DNA of 64,000 nt from an uncultured Opitutales bacterium (GTDB lineage Bacteria; Verrucomicrobiota; Verrucomicrobiia; Opitutales; Intestinicryptomonadaceae), in the NCBI GenBank assembly GCA_934613645.1, contig CAKTTC010000006.1, positions 88,497-152,496 of the forward strand, in the 5' to 3' direction. Each line of letters opens with the position of its first letter. Position 1 is the first letter of the stretch. Positions 1-9,133 of the stretch are shown here, piece after piece. The notes under the pieces are model-generated. The model made no database searches, was not told the DNA's origin, and saw nothing but the letters and a program-made list of their open reading frames with translations. The position numbers were made by a program, and so were the translations under genes.

Positions 1-782
1 ACGAAATCCGCGCCCGCGTTCGACTGCGTAGCCGCCTTCACCGCCTTCAATTCCTCTTCGAACGACGCGTATTTGGTGAAGTTGAACGTCTCGGAAACGC
101 CCATTGTCTTGGCAATTTCAAGGCGGGCGTCGTTGCCGTCAACGGCCATGATGTTTTCAATGCCGAGCGTTCTCAAAACGGCAATGACAAGCAGTCCGAT
201 AGGCCCGCAACCCTGCACGAGAACCTTTGTGTCGAACTTCAAAAGCCCCGTAGTTTTGGCGCGCTCAACGGCGTGGACGGCAACGGCGGAGGGCTCTACA
301 AGTATGCGCATGTCTTCGGAAAGGTCGCTTACGTTGAAGAAAGTAGAGTTCTTGCGGATTACAATATACTCGCCGAAATAGCCGTTGAAGTGAATGTCGT
401 CCTCGGGCATAAGTCCGTAGATGCCGCAGTTTTCGCAGAGATTTGTGCGGTCGGGCATCATCTTGCAAACGTCGCATTCGCCGCAGGGAATAATGCACGT
501 TACGATTTTGTCGCCGAGCGCAACGGGCTTGCCCGCAAAATCCCTCTTGACGTTCTTGCCGATTTTCACGATTTCGCCCGTGCCCTCGTGCCCGAGAACA
601 ACGGGACAAAGCTTGAACGGGTCGCGCATGTATTCGTGCCCGTCCGTCCCGCATACGCCGCAGGACTCGACTTTCACGAGCATTTCGTCGTCTCCGATTT
701 CGGGAATGTCGAACTCTTTTATCTCGAATTTCTTGGGGGCGACAAGCATCGCCACTTTAGCTTTTTTGGGTATAGATGTCAT
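1..782 (-). CDS. Zinc-dependent alcohol dehydrogenase (MDR family), 3' part outside window
   Basis: About 260 residues of a medium-chain dehydrogenase/reductase are present; the C-terminus lies beyond position 1. The start at 782 follows a GGAAAG ribosome binding site. Visible signatures are the catalytic-zinc region GVCGTDGHE (Cys44) with GHEGTGE (His65, Glu66), a structural-zinc cysteine cluster at about residues 100-119 (PCGECDVC and NLCENC), and the nucleotide-binding GCGPIGLL near residue 190. The family oxidises alcohols or polyols with NAD(P). Substrate cannot be assigned; sorbitol/threonine-type dehydrogenases look similar. It is a single leftward gene with a repeat-filled region upstream. 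Confidence 0.85.
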   Translation of the reverse strand, partial: MTSIPKKAKVAMLVAPKKFEIKEFDIPEIGDDEMLVKVESCGVCGTDGHEYMRDPFKLCPVVLGHEGTGEIVKIGKNVKRDFAGKPVALGDKIVTCIIPCGECDVCKMMPDRTNLCENCGIYGLMPEDDIHFNGYFGEYIVIRKNSTFFNVSDLSEDMRILVEPSAVAVHAVERAKTTGLLKFDTKVLVQGCGPIGLLVIAVLRTLGIENIMAVDGNDARLEIAKTMGVSETFNFTKYASFEEELKAVKAATQSNAGADF

Positions 783-914
783 AACTTTCCTTTCTTCGAT
801 ACTAAAGATAAAAACAACCAATCCCAAAAAAGTAAAGATTTTTGTGTTTTTTATCTTTTGAACATCAACGCCGCTTTATCCATTTAATGCACACACTTTA
901 ACAATCAAACAAAT

Positions 915-1195
915 CGGAATTGAATTCAATTCAATCGCGCCACTTCAGAAAACATAAAAAACTTCAACAAATAAATAGAGGGGGGAATAGGCTACGCCTA
1001 TTTTTTTACCTTTTGGGCACCGGCGCGGGTCGAACTCCGTTCAACGCCGCTTTATCAAACCAATTTTAACTCTTCTTTAAGAAAAAGCAAAGGCGGAATT
1101 GAACAAAGTTCCATCGCCGCCACTTCGGGAAATATAAAAAACTTCAACAAATAAACAAAGGGGGGAATAGGCTACGCCTATCCCCCGCCGCTTTA
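915..1195. repeat. Intergenic hairpin repeats (two doublets)
   Basis: No gene is visible between 783 and 1209. Two related doublets occur. Each has a hairpin with an ATTGAA-type stem (around 916-941 and 1091-1121), a roughly 36-base A-rich linker reading like ACTTC..AAATATAAAAAACTTC, and a second hairpin with the stem AATAGGC-TAC-GCCTATT (around 981-1001 and 1161-1190). The second doublet ends in a strong GGGGGG/CCCCC extension. The same family recurs at 9.6-10.6, 45.5, 49.8 and 56.0 kb, partly in the opposite orientation. Confidence 0.75.
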
Positions 1196-1209
1196 GAAAA
1201 AATAAAATA

Positions 1210-2196
1210 TTAGAGGAGAGAAGCGCGAAGCTCTTCGCCCGACTTGGGGGAGAGATAGGCTGGGGGAATGTCGAAAATCGTCCTGCAGCCAGTTGCGCCC
1301 TCGTTTGCTAAGCGGAACGCCGCGCGCGCGTAGGCAACTAAAACACAAGAAGTGAATTCGGGATTGGAGTCGAGCTTCAAACTGTATTCTATGATGTGCT
1401 TGTTCTCCTTGTTTAAACCAGTTTTTCCAGTGCGGAAAACCATGCCGCCGTGGGGAATGCCCGCGTGGTTGGCGTTGAATTCGGCTTCGGAAATGAAGTG
1501 GACGGTGGTGTCGTAGTCGGAGAAATAGTTGGGCATTGTTTTGATTTCGTTTTCAATGCGGGCGGCGTCGGCACCCTCCTCCAAAACTACGAAACATTCG
1601 CGCGTGTGCTTTTGGCGCGTGGTAAGCTCGGGGTTTTCGCCGTTGCGAACGGCTTTCAGAGCCGATTCAACGGGAATTGTGTATTGCTTTGCGTTCTTTA
1701 CGCCCTTGATGCGGCGGACGGCGTCGGAGTGGCCTTGGCTTACGCCCTTGCCCCAGAAAGTGTAGTCTTTGCCCTCGGGGAGAATGGCGTTTGCGTAAAG
1801 ACGGTTGAGTGAAAACAACCCGGGATCCCAGCCGATTGAAATGAGGGCGATTTTGCCGCCCTGCTTTGCCGCGGCGTCGACGTTTGCGAAGTGCTGGGGA
1901 ATCTTCGCGTGGGTGTCGAAACTGTCGATGACGTTGAAAGATTTTGCAAATTCGGGGGTCTGAACGGGGAGATCGGTTGCGCTGCCGCCGCAGAGAATGA
2001 GAACGTCGATTTTGTCCTTGAACTTGTCGATGTCGGCTACGTTTGCGACAACCGCCGACTTTGTGGCGATTGAAATGCTTTCGGGGTTTCTGCGCGTGAA
2101 GACAGCAACCAGTTCAGTGTCGGGATTCTGGCGGACAGCCGACTCCACACCGCGTCCCAAATTGCCGTATCCTAAAATTGCGATTTTTATTGCCAT
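1210..2196 (-). CDS. ddh: meso-Diaminopimelate D-dehydrogenase
   Basis: A 328-residue protein, close to the usual length of about 320-326, of the Ddh family (EC 1.4.1.16). These enzymes reductively aminate tetrahydrodipicolinate directly to meso-diaminopimelate with NADPH and ammonia, the one-step branch of lysine and peptidoglycan synthesis. The N-terminal Rossmann motif is AILGYGNLGRGVE. Family signatures include the SIGWDPGLFSLNRLYA region near residue 118, GKGVSQGHSDAVRRIKGV near residue 145 and HGGMVFRTG. The start at 2196 gives the Rossmann strand at the expected position; an in-frame ATG 16 codons upstream is less likely. The gene is divergent from carB. A second lysine route (dapL, dapF) is encoded 14 kb away. 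Confidence 0.93.
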   Translation of the reverse strand: MAIKIAILGYGNLGRGVESAVRQNPDTELVAVFTRRNPESISIATKSAVVANVADIDKFKDKIDVLILCGGSATDLPVQTPEFAKSFNVIDSFDTHAKIPQHFANVDAAAKQGGKIALISIGWDPGLFSLNRLYANAILPEGKDYTFWGKGVSQGHSDAVRRIKGVKNAKQYTIPVESALKAVRNGENPELTTRQKHTRECFVVLEEGADAARIENEIKTMPNYFSDYDTTVHFISEAEFNANHAGIPHGGMVFRTGKTGLNKENKHIIEYSLKLDSNPEFTSCVLVAYARAAFRLANEGATGCRTIFDIPPAYLSPKSGEELRASLL

Positions 2197-2399
2197 AATG
2201 CTATGTTTGATTGTAAAAAACTCGCCGAAATGTAGAGCCGCCAAAGCCGCTTTTCAAGCATTTTCCGCGCACAAAGAAAAATATTACAAAATTGTGCATT
2301 GTCGGAAACAGCGCGCCGCTTTTGAAGCTCGGCGCAACGCGTGCGGGTAAGTAGCCTTCCGAATAATCGCCCAAATGAACTTATTGTCTTGAAAAATTC

Positions 2400-2413
2400 C
2401 TACAAATTTGTAG
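2400..2413. promoter_or_regulatory. Perfect palindrome CTACAAATTTGTAG upstream of carB
   Basis: A 14-base perfect palindrome begins 60 bases before the carB start. It differs by one central base from CTACAATTTTGTAG, which is paired upstream of glnK/nadE and gltB. No GG-N10-GC sigma-54 promoter is visible between it and carB, and it overlaps a possible TTGAAA/TTGTCT-type promoter, so it may act as an operator here. Function is inferred from sequence sharing only. Confidence 0.6.
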
Positions 2414-2459
2414 TTGTGTTAGGAAGAATAACCAAAAGTTTGTTTTAAAAGCGAAAGTT

Positions 2460-5400
2460 ATGCCAAGACGCACAGATATAAAAAAGATATTGATAGTTGG
2501 GTCGGGCCCGATAGTAATCGGGCAGGCCTGCGAATTCGACTACTCGGGAAGCCAAGCCTGCAAGGCGTTGAGGGAGGAGGGCTACAAGGTGGTTCTCGTC
2601 AACTCGAACCCCGCCACAATTATGACCGACCCCCAAATGGCGGACGTAACATACATTGAGCCGCTCACACCCGAAGCCCTCGAAAAAATCATCGCCAAAG
2701 AGCGTCCCGACGCCCTGCTGCCGACGCTCGGCGGACAGACTGGGCTGAACCTTTCGCTTGAGCTGCACAAGCGCGGCATACTCCAAAAATACGGAGTCGA
2801 AATGATTGGTGCAGACGCCGCGGCAATCGAAAAGGGCGAAGACCGCGAAAAATTCCGCGAGGCAATGATAAAAATAGGCTTGGACGTTCCGCTGAGCACC
2901 GTTGTGCACTCACTGGAAGAGGCATTGGCGTGGGCGGACAAGCACAAGAAGTATCCGCTTATCATACGCCCGAGCTTCACGCTGGGCGGCACGGGCGGCG
3001 GCATAGCCTACAACAGAGACGAATTCGCCAGAATGGCGGCGTTCGGGCTTGAAGCGTCGCCCGCCACGGAAATTCTGGTGGAGGAATCGCTGCTGGGCTG
3101 GAAAGAGCTTGAAATGGAGGTAATGCGCGACAACAAAGACCAGTGCATCTGCATTTGTTCCATCGAAAATTTCGACCCCATGGGCGTCCACACGGGCGAC
3201 TCAATCACAATCGCCCCCGCCCTGACGCTCACGGCGAAGGAATTCCACTTGATGAAAGAGGCGTCGTTTGCAATCATCAGGGAAATCGGCGTGAAGTGCG
3301 GCGGCTCTAATATCCAGTTTGCGCTCAACCCGCAGGACGGGCGCATGATAATAATAGAGATGAACCCGCGCGTTTCGCGCTCTTCGGCGTTGGCGTCGAA
3401 GGCAACGGGGTTCCCGATTGCAAAATATACCGCAAAACTGGCGGTGGGCTACTCGCTCGACGAGCTCAAAAACGACATCACCAAGGAAACGCCCGCGTGC
3501 TTCGAGCCCGCCATAGACTACATTGTAGCGAAAGTCCCGCGCTTTGCGTTCGAAAAATTCGCGGGCTGCGATACCTCGCTTACAAGCTCCATGAAGAGCG
3601 TCGGCGAAGTAATGGCAATAGGCAGAACGTTCAAGGAGTGCCTGCAAAAGGCTATACGCTCGCTCGAAATAGGCGCGCGCGGGCTGGGCGGCGGCGGAAA
3701 GTTCGGCGGGGCGGAAATTACCGACAAAGCCGAAATCGTCAAAGGGCTTGTGCGCCCATCGGCGGAAAGAATTTTCTACCTGCGCTACGCCGTTTTGGCG
3801 GGCATTTCGGACGAAGAAATTGCCGACCTTACGAAAATCGACCCGTGGTTCGTGCGCGAAGTCTCGGGCATTGTCAAGACGGAACTCGAGTTTGCGCGCG
3901 CGGGCTTGGACGGGCTTGACAAGCAACTTTTGGAGAAAGCCAAAAAGACGGGATTCACCGACCTGCAAATAGCCACAATCTGCAACACGAAAATCAGAAA
4001 CATCAAAAAGCTACGCGAAGATTTCGGCATAAAAACGGTCTACAGAATGGTCGATACCTGCGCGGGCGAATTCCCCGCAAAGACGCCCTACTACTACTCC
4101 ACATACGGCGTTGAAAACGACCTCGTAGTCTCCGACAAAAAGAAGATTATGATTATCGGCGGCGGCCCCAACAGAATAGGACAGGGAATAGAGTTCGACT
4201 ACTGCTGCGTGCATGCGTCGTTCGCCCTGCGCGAAGCGGGCTACGAAACCATAATGGTAAACTCAAACCCCGAAACGGTCTCGACCGACTACGACACCTC
4301 AGACAAGCTTTTCTTCGAACCCCTCACGCTCGAAGACGTTCTGGAAGTCTACAAACAAAACAAGTGCGACGGCGCAATAGTCCAGTTCGGCGGACAAACC
4401 CCGCTGAACCTCGCCGCGGAGCTGAAGGAAAACGGCGTCAACATAATCGGCACTTCGCCCGAATCAATCGACGCCGCCGAAGACCGCGAAATATTCAAGC
4501 GCATCATCGACAAACTCGGACTGCGCCAGCCCGTAAACGCAACCGCCACAAGCCCAGAACAGGCATACGAGCTTGCGGGGCAAATCGGCTTCCCGATTCT
4601 GCTGCGCCCAAGCTTCGTGCTGGGCGGGCGCGGAATGTTCATAGTCTACGGAATGGACGACATGAAAAAGGTAATCCGCGAGGCGTTCGAGGCAGCCCCC
4701 GGCAAGCCCGTGCTGCTCGACAAATTCCTCGAAGACGCAATAGAGCTTGACGTTGACGCAATAAGCGACGGCGAAACAACAGTGATTGGCGGAATGCTCG
4801 AACACATCGAATACGCGGGCGTGCACTCGGGCGACGCGGCAATGGTTCTGCCGCCGCACACGCTCGGGCAGAAAACGCTCGACGAAGTCCGCAAGGCCAC
4901 TTTCGACTTGGCAAAAGCCCTCAACGTGGTGGGGCTTATGAATATCCAGTTCGCGATAAAGTCGGGCGAAGTCTACATTCTGGAGGTCAACCCCAGAGCC
5001 TCGCGCACGGTGCCGTTCTGCTCCAAGGCAATAGGCGTGCCGCTTGCAAAAATGGCGGCGCGCGTTATGGCGGGCGAAAAGCTCAAAGACCTCGGCTTTG
5101 TGCGCGAAGTAAAAATTCCATACATCGCGCTGAAAGAGAGCGTGTTCCCGTTCGTGCGCTTCAGGGGAGCGTCCATTATGCTCAGCCCCGAAATGCGCTC
5201 CACGGGCGAAGTAATGGGGCTTGCCGCCGACTTGGGCTCGGCCTTCGCAAAAAGCCAGCTTGCCGCCCAACCCGGGCTGCCGACTTCGGGCAACGTGTTC
5301 CTTTCGGTGAAAGACCACGACAAACCCGCGGCGGTCGGCCTTGCAAAATCGCTGCACGGGCTCGGCTTTAAAATCTTCTCCACAGAGGGCACGGCAAAAC

Positions 5401-5705
5401 TTCTGAAGGCGAACGGAATCCCCGTAACGCGCACATACAAACTTGCCGAATGCGCGCGCCCGAACGTTGTGGATATGATAAAAAACGACGAAATGTCGCT
5501 TATTATCAACACGCCCTCGGGCATGTATCCGCGCCTCGACGAGAACCTCATAAGGCAGGAGGCTCTGCTCAAAAAGGTGTGCATGATTACCACCATAATG
5601 GGCGCAAACGCGGCAATAAAGGGAATAGAGGCAATGCGCTCGCGCGAGATGGGCGTGAAGTCGCTTCAGGAATATATGACAATCTTGGAAGAAATAAGGA
5701 AGTAA
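2460..5705 (+). CDS. carB: Carbamoyl-phosphate synthase large subunit
   Basis: A 1081-residue protein matching the standard CarB length. It makes carbamoyl phosphate from bicarbonate, ammonia and two ATP for pyrimidine and arginine synthesis. The two homologous halves are clear: each begins with a GGGPNRIGQGIEFDY-type segment (first half SGPIVIGQACEFDYSG near residue 15, second near residue 565). Each carries an ATP-grasp domain (RPSFTLGGTGGG near residue 168, RPSFVLGGRG near residue 715). An MGS-like allosteric domain ends the protein (from about residue 935, STEGTAKLLKANGIPV). carA follows after one base, an order reversed from the usual carA-carB. Because the partner CarA lacks its glutaminase triad, this subunit may work with free ammonia. 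Confidence 0.97.
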   Translation: MPRRTDIKKILIVGSGPIVIGQACEFDYSGSQACKALREEGYKVVLVNSNPATIMTDPQMADVTYIEPLTPEALEKIIAKERPDALLPTLGGQTGLNLSLELHKRGILQKYGVEMIGADAAAIEKGEDREKFREAMIKIGLDVPLSTVVHSLEEALAWADKHKKYPLIIRPSFTLGGTGGGIAYNRDEFARMAAFGLEASPATEILVEESLLGWKELEMEVMRDNKDQCICICSIENFDPMGVHTGDSITIAPALTLTAKEFHLMKEASFAIIREIGVKCGGSNIQFALNPQDGRMIIIEMNPRVSRSSALASKATGFPIAKYTAKLAVGYSLDELKNDITKETPACFEPAIDYIVAKVPRFAFEKFAGCDTSLTSSMKSVGEVMAIGRTFKECLQKAIRSLEIGARGLGGGGKFGGAEITDKAEIVKGLVRPSAERIFYLRYAVLAGISDEEIADLTKIDPWFVREVSGIVKTELEFARAGLDGLDKQLLEKAKKTGFTDLQIATICNTKIRNIKKLREDFGIKTVYRMVDTCAGEFPAKTPYYYSTYGVENDLVVSDKKKIMIIGGGPNRIGQGIEFDYCCVHASFALREAGYETIMVNSNPETVSTDYDTSDKLFFEPLTLEDVLEVYKQNKCDGAIVQFGGQTPLNLAAELKENGVNIIGTSPESIDAAEDREIFKRIIDKLGLRQPVNATATSPEQAYELAGQIGFPILLRPSFVLGGRGMFIVYGMDDMKKVIREAFEAAPGKPVLLDKFLEDAIELDVDAISDGETTVIGGMLEHIEYAGVHSGDAAMVLPPHTLGQKTLDEVRKATFDLAKALNVVGLMNIQFAIKSGEVYILEVNPRASRTVPFCSKAIGVPLAKMAARVMAGEKLKDLGFVREVKIPYIALKESVFPFVRFRGASIMLSPEMRSTGEVMGLAADLGSAFAKSQLAAQPGLPTSGNVFLSVKDHDKPAAVGLAKSLHGLGFKIFSTEGTAKLLKANGIPVTRTYKLAECARPNVVDMIKNDEMSLIINTPSGMYPRLDENLIRQEALLKKVCMITTIMGANAAIKGIEAMRSREMGVKSLQEYMTILEEIRK

Positions 5706-5706
5706 T

Positions 5707-6846
5707 ATGGAAAACGCGGTTTTGGCTTTCGAAGACGGAAGCGTATTTAGAGGCGAAGCGTTCGGCGCAAAAAAAACATCGGTAGGCGAGGCGGTTTTCG
5801 ACACGTCGGCGTTCGGCTATCAGGAAATCCTGACAGACCCTTCGAACTATCAGAAAATGATGATTATGACCTTCGTGGAAATAGGCTGCTACGGCATCAA
5901 CGACGAAGATTCAGAAAGCGACGGCGCAAAAGTGGCGGGGCTTGTTGTAGAGCACGAATGCAAAATTCCAAGCAACTGGCGCAGCAAAATGTCGCTTGGC
6001 GAGTTTCTCGAAAAAAACGGCGTGCCCGCAATAGCGAACGTCGATACCCGCGCAATCACGGTAAAACTGCGCGAAAAGGGAACTATGAAAGCGTGCCTTT
6101 CAACGGAGGGAATTTCCGACGAACGCGCGGTGGAACTTGCGCGAAACTGGAAAGGGCTCGACGGCGTTGACATTGCCGCAGAAGTCAGCTGCAAAGCCCC
6201 ATACCGCTTCGACGAAAAGCACCCCGACTGCGCCCCGTTCGAGCTTGGCGGCGTGCACATAAACAAGGCTCAACGCCGCGCGCCGCTTCTTAAGTGCGCG
6301 GCAATAGACTTCGGCGCGCCGCTTTCGCAGCTGAAAAGTCTGGCGTTTAGCGGGTTCGACATCGAAGTTTTCCCGTCGAGCGCAACGGCGGAACAGATTC
6401 TGAAAAGCGCGCCCGCCTGCCTCTTCCTCTCGGGCGGCGCGGGAGATCCGTCGGCTCTCGCCGACGCGCGCAAAACGGCCGCCGAACTCGCGCAAAAGCT
6501 TCCCACGCTCGGCGTCGGTTTGGGGCACCAAATTCTGGCGTTGGCGTTCGGCGCAAAAACGTTCAAGATGAAATTCGGACACCACGGCGGAAATTATCCG
6601 TCGAAGAACGTCGCCGAAAACAGAACGCACATCACGGCGCAAAACCACTCATACGCGGTTGACGCCGATTCGCTCGAAGGAACTGGCTTGGAGATTGCGG
6701 AGGTCAATCTGACCGACGGAACGATTGAGGCTTTGAGGCACAAAACGCTTCCGGTCTTCTCCGTTCAATACAACCCCGACCCCGCCCCCGGAGCTGCGAA
6801 CGAAAAATACGTTTTCGACGAATTCTACAATCTCGCTAAGGGGTAG
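5707..6846 (+). CDS. carA: Carbamoyl-phosphate synthase small subunit with destroyed glutaminase triad
   Basis: 379 residues, colinear with CarA over both domains: N-terminal CPSase_sm_chain (LAFEDGSVFRGEAFG, TSAFGYQEILTDPSN) and a C-terminal class I glutamine amidotransferase fold. In active CarA the nucleophile elbow reads GICLGHQ and the partner histidine and glutamate lie in QYHPEASPGP or QGHPEASPGP. Here these read LGVGLGHQ (Gly271, codon GGT at 6517-6519) and QYNPDPAPGA (Asn356, Asp358), so Cys, His and Glu are all replaced. The oxyanion segment SNGPGDP is also altered to SGGAGDP. Scaffold residues such as KFGHHGGN and TAQNHSYAVD are kept. The protein probably retains a structural role for CarB but should not hydrolyse glutamine, which resembles vertebrate CPS I. 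A second, active CarA elsewhere in the genome cannot be excluded. Confidence 0.9.
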   Translation: MENAVLAFEDGSVFRGEAFGAKKTSVGEAVFDTSAFGYQEILTDPSNYQKMMIMTFVEIGCYGINDEDSESDGAKVAGLVVEHECKIPSNWRSKMSLGEFLEKNGVPAIANVDTRAITVKLREKGTMKACLSTEGISDERAVELARNWKGLDGVDIAAEVSCKAPYRFDEKHPDCAPFELGGVHINKAQRRAPLLKCAAIDFGAPLSQLKSLAFSGFDIEVFPSSATAEQILKSAPACLFLSGGAGDPSALADARKTAAELAQKLPTLGVGLGHQILALAFGAKTFKMKFGHHGGNYPSKNVAENRTHITAQNHSYAVDADSLEGTGLEIAEVNLTDGTIEALRHKTLPVFSVQYNPDPAPGAANEKYVFDEFYNLAKG

Positions 6847-6858
6847 AAAAAATCTCCC

Positions 6859-6886
6859 TTGACAAACAAATTTGAAGCCATAAAAT
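6859..6886 (+). promoter_or_regulatory. Sigma-70-type promoter for the beta-helix gene
   Basis: TTGACA (6859-6864) and TAAAAT (6881-6886) are separated by 16 bases, just downstream of the carA stop and about 49 bases ahead of the next start codon. Downstream, AGAAGGAAAACAG gives a ribosome binding site for the gene at 6935. Confidence 0.6.
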
Positions 6887-6934
6887 CGACCACGGTATTT
6901 ACATGATAATGGTAGTTAAAAAGAAGGAAAACAG

Positions 6935-9064
6935 ATGAGGAAACTTGTATTTTTTCTCTTGGCAGCAGCAAGTCTTTGCGCCGAGGAAGTTGTTCTGTAT
7001 GTGTCCCCCGACGGCGCGGACAACGCGCCCGCGACAAAAAATCAGCCGCTGGCCTCCCTTGAGGGGGCAAAAAAAAGACTCACGGAAATCGCAAAAAATA
7101 AAAATATCGACGGCGCGAAAATTATTCTGCGCGGCGGCACATATTTTTTCCCGAAGGGAGTGGTCTTTAAAAAAGGCGAATTACCCAGCGATTTGAAAAT
7201 AGAAATAACCGCGCAAGATTCCCAAAAAGTCGTTTTCCACGGCGGAAAAATCTTCGGTAAAAGCGCGTTCAAAAAAGTCGATGACAAAAAAATCCTAAGT
7301 AGGCTCCCTCCCGAAGGCGTCGAGGGAACGCTGTTCGAAGTCGACCTGAAAAAGCTCGGAATAACGGACGTCGGCAAAATTGTCCAACGCGGGTTCTGGA
7401 CTTTCAAAGTTACTCAGGGCGAACTCTTCATTAACCGCGACCCCGCAAAAATTGCCCGCTATCCCAACGGCGACTCTTTTTTGGAAATAGGCGAAGTATA
7501 TCAAAACGGCTGGTATAACGGAAACAAAGACGTCTCGAAATTCAAGATTTTGTGCGATTCCTCCCGCCTGAACCGCTGGGCAAACACGGAGCTTTATCTC
7601 GACGGACGCTTCAACTACGGCACCTACGACGCCGTGATTAAAGTATTTAAATTCGACCCGAAAACGGGTTATGTCGAAACACAGTGCCCCCCGTTCGGAA
7701 TTTTTCCGGGAGCGCAGGCGATGAAAAAAATCAAGGACGCTCCGTGGGGCTGGACAATATCGCAATACGCGCGCGGCTGGGCTGCATACAATATTCTGGA
7801 GGAAATCGACGCCAATTTCGAATACTTCATCGATAACAACCTCAAGCTATACGTTATGCTTGAATCGGCGGATATTGTTGAGCGGGCGGAAATTTCGCTG
7901 CTCGCCGAGCCGATTTTAAAAATCGACGGAGTTCAAATGCAAATCCGCGGAATTGATTTTGAATGCACGCGCGGCAAAGGCGTGGAATTCGACAACGTAA
8001 TGAGCCTCGTAATAGACGCCTGCAATTTCCGCAATACGGGACTTGAGGCGGTAAGCAACGCAGACTGGATAATTGAAAAAGATACCGGATACGACAACCG
8101 CAGAAGGCAATCGATAGTTTTCAACGCCGGCAATGTCACGATTCAAAATTCGCGTTTTATAAATACGGGAGCCGGCGGCGTCCTTATTGGCGGAGGCAAC
8201 AAACGCACGCTCACGCATTCAAACAACGTAATCAGAAATTGCCGCTTCAAGCGCAACAGCCGCATAAACCGTTCCTACGCCCCCGCCGTCTGGGTGGCGG
8301 GATTCGGGGCGACAATCGAAAACAACACGATGACCGACAACGATCACGAGCTTATTGCCTTCAATGCGTCGGAAGTAAAAATCCGCCGCAACATACTTGG
8401 CGATTCCTGCAAGCTCGGCATGGACGCGGGAACAATCTACACCGGTCGCAATACATACGAGCGCGGAAACGTAATTGAAGAAAACCTTTTCATGCCGATG
8501 TCGCCCGCAATCAACCACAATAATTATTCCGTCTACGTAGACGATTGTTCCTGCGGAGTCCTCATTAAACGTAATATCTTTTGCAGTTCGTCGTCCACAG
8601 ACAGCGCGACAGTCGCCCTCAACAAAGGCACGGACAACGCCGTTGCCGACAACGTGTTTATCGACATTAAGCAGCCCCTTGTAGAATGGATACCAGTAGA
8701 CGGCAATAAGCGCGTTTTTACAGCGGTGGAAAAAGACGCAAGGAAATATCTTGGCGACGATGTTATCGCGCTTTACAACAAACGCTATCCCGAAACAATC
8801 GACGTTTTAAACCGCCCTTATCTAAACGTTTTTGAAGGGAATAAATGCTTTAACATAAAAAAACTTTCGACCTCCTTCCAAAAAGACATCAACGGGACGA
8901 GCAAAGCCACTTCAACCCACGGCAAAAACATCGTCAAAGAAATTCCCGAAGCCAAAAACGTAAAAAATTGGACGCTTAAAAAAATCGAAAAGTTCTTCGG
9001 CCAAGACGCTCTTGTAAAAGAGCTGTGTTCGCTCAAATTCGGCGCAAGTATTCCGGAGGAATAG
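6935..9064 (+). CDS. Secreted right-handed beta-helix protein
   Basis: 709 residues with an N-terminal signal peptide (MRKLVFFLLAAASLCA). The segment after it (VVLYVSPDGADNAPAT, then PLASLEGAKKRL and IILRGGTYFF) is typical of secreted parallel beta-helix carbohydrate-active proteins. Repeated coils rich in Asn ladders run from about residue 320 to 580 (IDACNFRNTG, VTIQNSRFINTG, NNVIRNCRFKRNS, IENNTMTDND, RRNILGD). Polysaccharide lyases and GH110-like galactosidases share this architecture, but no diagnostic catalytic set is recognised, so substrate is unknown. It has its own promoter and clear ribosome binding site. Confidence 0.8.
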   Translation: MRKLVFFLLAAASLCAEEVVLYVSPDGADNAPATKNQPLASLEGAKKRLTEIAKNKNIDGAKIILRGGTYFFPKGVVFKKGELPSDLKIEITAQDSQKVVFHGGKIFGKSAFKKVDDKKILSRLPPEGVEGTLFEVDLKKLGITDVGKIVQRGFWTFKVTQGELFINRDPAKIARYPNGDSFLEIGEVYQNGWYNGNKDVSKFKILCDSSRLNRWANTELYLDGRFNYGTYDAVIKVFKFDPKTGYVETQCPPFGIFPGAQAMKKIKDAPWGWTISQYARGWAAYNILEEIDANFEYFIDNNLKLYVMLESADIVERAEISLLAEPILKIDGVQMQIRGIDFECTRGKGVEFDNVMSLVIDACNFRNTGLEAVSNADWIIEKDTGYDNRRRQSIVFNAGNVTIQNSRFINTGAGGVLIGGGNKRTLTHSNNVIRNCRFKRNSRINRSYAPAVWVAGFGATIENNTMTDNDHELIAFNASEVKIRRNILGDSCKLGMDAGTIYTGRNTYERGNVIEENLFMPMSPAINHNNYSVYVDDCSCGVLIKRNIFCSSSSTDSATVALNKGTDNAVADNVFIDIKQPLVEWIPVDGNKRVFTAVEKDARKYLGDDVIALYNKRYPETIDVLNRPYLNVFEGNKCFNIKKLSTSFQKDINGTSKATSTHGKNIVKEIPEAKNVKNWTLKKIEKFFGQDALVKELCSLKFGASIPEE

Positions 9065-9133
9065 TGAATTTCGCGCGCAAAAATTCCTAAATAAAACCGT
9101 GGACAAACACTTCAAATATGGTAGTGTTTTTTT

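Noticed and set aside
3518..3528. CTACATTGTAG inside carB resembling the nitrogen palindrome
   Set aside because: Its half sites have a different spacing, it lies within conserved coding sequence and encodes ordinary residues.
4464..5804. Long antisense open frames opposite carB, glnN, gltB and gltD
   Set aside because: High-GC coding strands give long shadow frames. These overlap well-supported enzymes and have no recognisable domains.
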